Part shown: piece after piece, positions 60,363 to 64,000 of the stretch
Layout: every line of letters starts with the position of its first letter
How positions within the stretch are numbered: position 1 is the first letter of the stretch
NCBI GenBank assembly: GCA_963605115.1
Contig: CAVCTM010000001.1
Location: 51,696-115,695, forward strand
Source of the DNA: SVKR01 sp963605115
Lineage (GTDB): Bacteria; Bacillota; Clostridia; Oscillospirales; Oscillospiraceae
Direction: 5' to 3'
DNA length: 64,000 bases
The notes under the pieces: model-generated
Seen by the model: the letters and a program-made list of their open reading frames with translations, nothing else
Database searches by the model: none
What the model was told of the DNA's origin: nothing
Position numbers and translations under genes: made by a program

Positions 60363-61316
60363 ATGGCAATCGTAACTTCGAAGGAAATGTTTGAGAAAGC
60401 CTACAACGGCGGCTACGCCATCGGCGCGTTCAACGTGAACAACATGGAGATCATCCAGGGCATCACCGAGGCGGCGATGGAGCAGCACGCCCCGCTCATT
60501 CTTCAGGTGAGCAAGGGCGCGCGCAGCTACGCCAAGCATGTTTACCTCATGAAGCTCATCGAGGCGGCGGTGATCGACGCGGAGCAGAGCGCAGGCTTTG
60601 AGCTGCCCATCTGCGTGCATCTCGACCATGGCGACAGCTTCGAGCTCTGCAAGAGCTGCATCGACGGCGGCTTTTCCTCCGTTATGATCGACGCGAGCGG
60701 CAAGCCCTTTGAGGAGAACATCGCGATCACCCGTCAGGTCGTCGAATACGCCCACGACCACGGCGTCGTCGTCGAAGCCGAGCTCGGCACCCTCGCCGGC
60801 ATTGAGGACGAGGTCAACGTCAAGGCGGAGGATTCCTCCTATACCCGCCCGGAGGACGTGCAGGAGTTCGTCGAGCGCACCGGCTGCGACTCCCTCGCCA
60901 TCGCCATCGGCACGAGCCACGGCGCTTATAAGTTCAAGCCCGGCACGAAGCCCCAGCTCCGCTTCGATATTCTTGAAGATGTCGAAAAGCGTCTGCCCGG
61001 CTTCCCGATCGTGCTCCATGGCTCCTCCAGCGTTCCGCAGGAGTTCGTGAAGATCATCAACGAAAACGGCGGCAACATGCCCGGCGCGGTCGGCGTGCCG
61101 GAGGACCAGCTCCGCAAGGCGGCGTCCATGGCTGTCTGCAAGATCAACATCGACTCCGATCTGCGCCTCGCCATGACCGCCTCCATCCGCAAGTATCTGA
61201 ACGAGCATCCCGACCATTTCGACCCGCGCCAGTACCTCAAGCCCGCGCGTCAGGCCATCAAGGATATGGTCACGCACAAGCTTATCGACGTGCTCGGCTG
61301 CAACGGCAAAGCCTGA
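60363..61316 (+). CDS. fba: Fructose-bisphosphate aldolase, class II
   Basis: Cleaves fructose 1,6-bisphosphate, zinc dependent. The 317-residue protein has YAIGAFNVNNMEIIQGI at the N-terminus, the zinc/active site CVHLDHGDSFELCK (Asp and His), VVEAELGTLAGIEDEV, LAIAIGTSHGAYKF (His), VLHGSSSVPQEFV and KINIDSDLR. The ATG at 60363 gives the usual family start; the in-frame TTG at 60357 is closer to AGGAG (60347-60351) and cannot be excluded. A palindrome upstream suggests a sugar-responsive repressor. Confidence 0.96.
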   Translation: MAIVTSKEMFEKAYNGGYAIGAFNVNNMEIIQGITEAAMEQHAPLILQVSKGARSYAKHVYLMKLIEAAVIDAEQSAGFELPICVHLDHGDSFELCKSCIDGGFSSVMIDASGKPFEENIAITRQVVEYAHDHGVVVEAELGTLAGIEDEVNVKAEDSSYTRPEDVQEFVERTGCDSLAIAIGTSHGAYKFKPGTKPQLRFDILEDVEKRLPGFPIVLHGSSSVPQEFVKIINENGGNMPGAVGVPEDQLRKAASMAVCKINIDSDLRLAMTASIRKYLNEHPDHFDPRQYLKPARQAIKDMVTHKLIDVLGCNGKA

Positions 61317-61328
61317 AAAATAATAAAA

Positions 61329-61376
61329 AGCACAAGAGAGCCGGGACTTTCGTCCCGGCTCTCTTGTGCTTTTCCG
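61329..61376. terminator. Bidirectional terminator between fba and copA
   Basis: AAAAGCACAAGAGAGCCGGGAC and its complement pair around TTTC (positions 61329-61376) with T-rich tails on both strands; serves two converging genes. Confidence 0.92.
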
Positions 61377-61377
61377 A

Positions 61378-63606
61378 TCATTTGAAGCGCTTTAATCTCA
61401 AAGCGTTGCTGACGACCGTGATGCTGCTGAGCGCCATGCATGCGCCGGCGAACATCGGGTGGAGCAGCGGTCCGCCGAAGGCGTAAATGAGACCCGCGGC
61501 AAAGGGGATGCCGCAGCAGTTATAGAAAAACGCCCAGAACAGGTTCTGGCGGATGTTGCGGATGACGGCGCGGGAGAGCCGCACCGCGGTGGGGAGCCCG
61601 GTCAGCTCGCCGCCCATGAGCACCACGTCCGCCGACTCGATCGCGACGTCCGTGCCCGTGCCGATGGCGATGCCGACGTCCGCCGCGGCGAGCGCGGGCG
61701 CGTCATTGATGCCGTCGCCGACCATGGCGGTCTTTTTCTGCTCGCTCCGGAACGCCTCGACAGCCGCAGCCTTGTCCTGCGGGAGAACGTTGGCGCGGAA
61801 ATCGCCGATCCCCGCCTCGGCGCAGATCTCCGCGGCGGTGCTCTCGTTGTCGCCGGTGAGCATCACGCTCTCGACGCCGAGGGCGCGCAGCGCGGCGACG
61901 GCAGCGGCGGAATCGGGCTTGATGGCGTCCTTCGCGGTAATGCAGCCGGCGTAAACGCCGTCGACGGCGGTATAGATGAGCGTGACGCCCTCCTCGGTGC
62001 AGGGGGTGAAAGCGACGCCCTGCTCGGTCATCAGCGCGGCGTTGCCGCAGAGGACGCGCCGCCCGCCCTGCTCGGCGGAAACGCCCCTGCCGGGGATCGC
62101 GGCGGCGGTCTCAGGCTGCGCGACGGCGAGATCGTGCGCCGCGGCATAGTCGGAGATCGCGGCGGCGATGGGGTGCGCCGAGCCGCCCTCCGCCATCGCT
62201 GCGGCGGAGACGAGCTGCTCCGCGGTGAAGCCGTTTTCCGGAAGAACGCTCTGGACATGCAGCCTGCCCTCCGTGACGGTGCCGGTCTTGTCCAGCACGG
62301 CGGTGCCGACGCCGGCGAGCGCCTGGAGCGCCTCGCCGCTCGTGAACAGGATCTTCAGCTCCGCGCCGCGGCCCGTGCCCGCCATGATCGCCGTCGGCGT
62401 CGCAAGACCGAGGGAGCAGGGGCAGGCGATGACGAGGACGGAGACGAACACGTTCAGCACAAATTCAAAGCTCTCGCCGCAGATCGCCCAGACCGCCGCC
62501 GCAACGACGGCGATCGCCATGACCGCCGGGACAAACCACGACGCCACGCGGTCGGCAAGCTTCGCGATGGGGGCTTTTTTGCCCTGCGCGTCCTCGACCA
62601 TGCGGATGATCTGGCTGAGGGCGGTGTCCGCGCCGGTCTTCGTTGCGGTAAAGACGATCTGACCGTCAAGGTCGATGCTGCCGCCGGTTACGCCGTCGCC
62701 GACGCCGACCTCGACCGGGCGGCTCTCGCCGGTCAGCATGGAGAGGTCCACGCTGCCGGTGCCGCTTGTCACGGTACCGTCGCAGGGGAAGCGCTCGCCG
62801 GGGAGAACGGTAACGACGTCGCCGGCGCGCAGCTCGCTCGCCGGGATCTCCGCCGTCTCGCCGTAGCGCGTGACGCGCGCGGTGTCCGGCGCGAGCTCGA
62901 CGAGCTTGTCGATGGCGTTGCTGGTGCTCCGCTTGCTGCGCGCTTCCAGATATTTGCCGAGCATCACGAGCGCCACGACGATGGCGCTCGACTCATAGCA
63001 GAGCGAATGGACGCTCGCGCTCTCCCAGCCGAGGATGAGCCCCACGGTCAGATAAACGCTGAACAGAAACGCCACGGTCGTGCCGACGGCGACGAGCGAG
63101 TCCATATTCGGGCGCCCGCGGAAGAGCGCAGGGAAGCCGCTCAGGTAAAACTGCCGTCCCGCGACAAGGATCGGCACGGTCAGCACGAGCTGGAGCATGG
63201 CGTAGACCGCGGGCGCGCCGTGCATGCTGACGGCGTGGGGCAGGGGAGCGCCCAGCATGTGCGCCATGGACACATAGAGCAGCGGCACGGCGAAGCAGAG
63301 CGTGAAAATGACACGGTTTCTCTGGTTTTTCAGCTCGCGCTGCGCCTCGGCGATCTGCTTGCGCTTCTCCTCCGCGGCGAGCGCCTCGGCGCTGACGTAT
63401 TCCTCGCAGCCGTAGCGAAGCTTTTTAACAAGCTCCACGATCTGCGCGCCCGTGATCGCGCTCTCGTCGAAGCGGATCGTCATGATCTCCGTGATCAGAT
63501 TGACGGAGACGCTCTCGACGCCGGACTGACGGGAGAGGTATTTTTCGATCCCGGCGCTGCACGCGGCGCAGTGCATACCGGTGATGCGATAGGTTTTTTC
63601 GGTCAT
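61378..63606 (-). CDS. copA: Copper-translocating P-type ATPase
   Basis: Exports Cu(I) with ATP. The 742-residue protein has one N-terminal HMA domain (ITGMHCAACSAGIEKYL, Cys13 and Cys16), eight predicted helices, the CPC metal site VIACPCSLGLATPTAIM (near residue 395), phosphorylation motif VLDKTGTVTEG, SAHPIAAAI (HP motif) and MVGDGINDAPALAAADVGIAIG. The last helices hold NLFWAFFYNCCGIPFAAGLIY. No copZ or csoR gene is in the window. A palindrome overlaps the -35 of its promoter. Confidence 0.95.
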   Translation of the reverse strand: MTEKTYRITGMHCAACSAGIEKYLSRQSGVESVSVNLITEIMTIRFDESAITGAQIVELVKKLRYGCEEYVSAEALAAEEKRKQIAEAQRELKNQRNRVIFTLCFAVPLLYVSMAHMLGAPLPHAVSMHGAPAVYAMLQLVLTVPILVAGRQFYLSGFPALFRGRPNMDSLVAVGTTVAFLFSVYLTVGLILGWESASVHSLCYESSAIVVALVMLGKYLEARSKRSTSNAIDKLVELAPDTARVTRYGETAEIPASELRAGDVVTVLPGERFPCDGTVTSGTGSVDLSMLTGESRPVEVGVGDGVTGGSIDLDGQIVFTATKTGADTALSQIIRMVEDAQGKKAPIAKLADRVASWFVPAVMAIAVVAAAVWAICGESFEFVLNVFVSVLVIACPCSLGLATPTAIMAGTGRGAELKILFTSGEALQALAGVGTAVLDKTGTVTEGRLHVQSVLPENGFTAEQLVSAAAMAEGGSAHPIAAAISDYAAAHDLAVAQPETAAAIPGRGVSAEQGGRRVLCGNAALMTEQGVAFTPCTEEGVTLIYTAVDGVYAGCITAKDAIKPDSAAAVAALRALGVESVMLTGDNESTAAEICAEAGIGDFRANVLPQDKAAAVEAFRSEQKKTAMVGDGINDAPALAAADVGIAIGTGTDVAIESADVVLMGGELTGLPTAVRLSRAVIRNIRQNLFWAFFYNCCGIPFAAGLIYAFGGPLLHPMFAGACMALSSITVVSNALRLKRFK

Positions 63607-63638
63607 GCGTGAAACACCCCCTTAGTTAGATATGTTTA

Positions 63639-63678
63639 ATTATAGCCCCGTTCGGGAAATAATGCAAGTATTATTCCC
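63639..63678 (-). promoter_or_regulatory. copA promoter with overlapping inverted repeat
   Basis: On the minus strand TTGCAT (63667-63662), 17-bp spacer, TATAAT (63644-63639). GGGAAATAAT (63654-63663) and ATTATTCCC (63670-63678) form a near-perfect inverted repeat over the -35, a candidate metal-sensor operator. Confidence 0.6.
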
Positions 63679-63803
63679 AAAACGTTTTCCCGCTATTTCC
63701 GCCGCGAAACTTCAAAAACTCAACAGCGGGCTTTGACAGCCTTCTCCGGGGCAGGTGCATATAATTTATGTAAACCTACCATCGGTTAACAAGATCACGC
63801 GCG

Positions 63804-64000
63804 CCTGTCAGCGCGTCTTTTCGGTGCTTTTCGCCCTTTTCGGCTTGACGGGCGGCAGCCCGCCTGCGCCTCAAAAGCCGAAAATCACGCGAAAATCCAG
63901 CGCTGACAGGTGCGAAGCAGTTTTGGCGTTCCCGGCGGTGCTCAGGCAAGGAATCAGCCGCAGGGAATACTTTGTGTATTTCCAAGGCTGATGACGCAGC
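63804..64000. repeat. Palindromic non-coding element, continuing past the window edge
   Basis: Nested inverted repeats: CCTGTCAGCGC (63804-63814) with GCGCTGACAGG (63900-63910), and TTTTCGGCTT (63837-63846) with AAGCCGAAAA (63875-63884). A second hairpin follows, ATCAGCC...GGCTGAT and GGGAATAC...GTATTTCC (63951-63992). The first 200 bases of the 394-base gap after copA hold its promoter; this element fills the rest. A 78-codon ORF across it shows no family features. It looks like a dispersed structured repeat or RNA, not a gene. Confidence 0.6.

Noticed and set aside
61459..63612. A 717-codon plus-strand frame opposite copA
   Set aside because: Shadow of copA, low-complexity and Arg/Asp-rich.
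63755..63991. A 78-codon plus-strand ORF at the window end
   Set aside because: It runs through palindromic arms, has no ribosome binding site and no family features.
1..64000. tRNA, rRNA, insertion-sequence transposase or prophage genes
   Set aside because: I looked for them and saw no convincing cloverleaf, rRNA block, transposase or phage structural gene.

Overview
The window is a high-GC chromosomal segment from a Gram-positive, spore-forming anaerobe, most likely a member of Clostridia related to the Oscillospiraceae. The evidence is spore genes (a cotJA-cotJB fusion, cotJC, yunB), a reverse rubrerythrin next to a Fur/PerR regulator, formate-tetrahydrofolate ligase, a PPi-type phosphofructokinase, class II aldolase, AGGAGG-type ribosome binding sites and TTGACA/TATAAT promoters. 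No tRNA or rRNA was recognised; the RNA genes are RNase P RNA and cis-acting leaders.

Layout. 1-14.7 kb: the end of guaB, then a ZTP riboswitch with a terminator controlling a long purine operon: purE, a GNAT gene, purC, a purF homologue without the N-terminal cysteine nucleophile, purM, purN, purO-like IMP cyclohydrolase, stand-alone AICAR transformylase, purD, purL and fhs. fhs makes the 10-formyl-THF used by PurN and the transformylase. 14.8-21.3 kb: an autoregulated tetR-GNAT pair, perR-like fur plus rubrerythrin, rnpB, L21 leader-rplU-rpmA, obgE and an FAD protein. 21.4-24.4 kb (minus): pyrophosphatase and an SGNH/MBOAT O-acylation pair.

24.4-29.6 kb is a decaying accessory island. It holds a hairpin repeat between 17-bp direct repeats, a large secreted repeat protein broken by two frameshifts, and a two-component system whose response regulator is frameshifted and whose kinase carries a stop and has lost its catalytic half. 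The surface gene and the kinase are joined tail to tail, which suggests one deletion. A DUF362 gene follows.

30.7-39.8 kb is a complete type I-C CRISPR-Cas locus: cas3-cas5-cas8 (with an internal cas11 start)-cas7-cas4-cas1-cas2, a leader, and an array of 18 identical repeats, one degenerate terminal repeat and 18 spacers. The operon has a strong promoter followed by a structured leader with an intrinsic terminator before cas3, which suggests attenuation control of CRISPR expression.

39.9-49.0 kb: the cotJ operon; then minus-strand murD-yunB-ligA-APH-like kinase, an alpha/beta hydrolase and an apparently intact two-component system. 49.2-56.4 kb: an oligopeptide-type ABC transporter operon (SBP, two permeases, two ATPases), a metallo-beta-lactamase-fold protein and a membrane protein. 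56.5-63.6 kb: a domain-permuted GH3 glycosidase, divergent pfp and fba with candidate operators, and a copper P-type ATPase. The window ends in a strongly palindromic non-coding element that runs past the edge.
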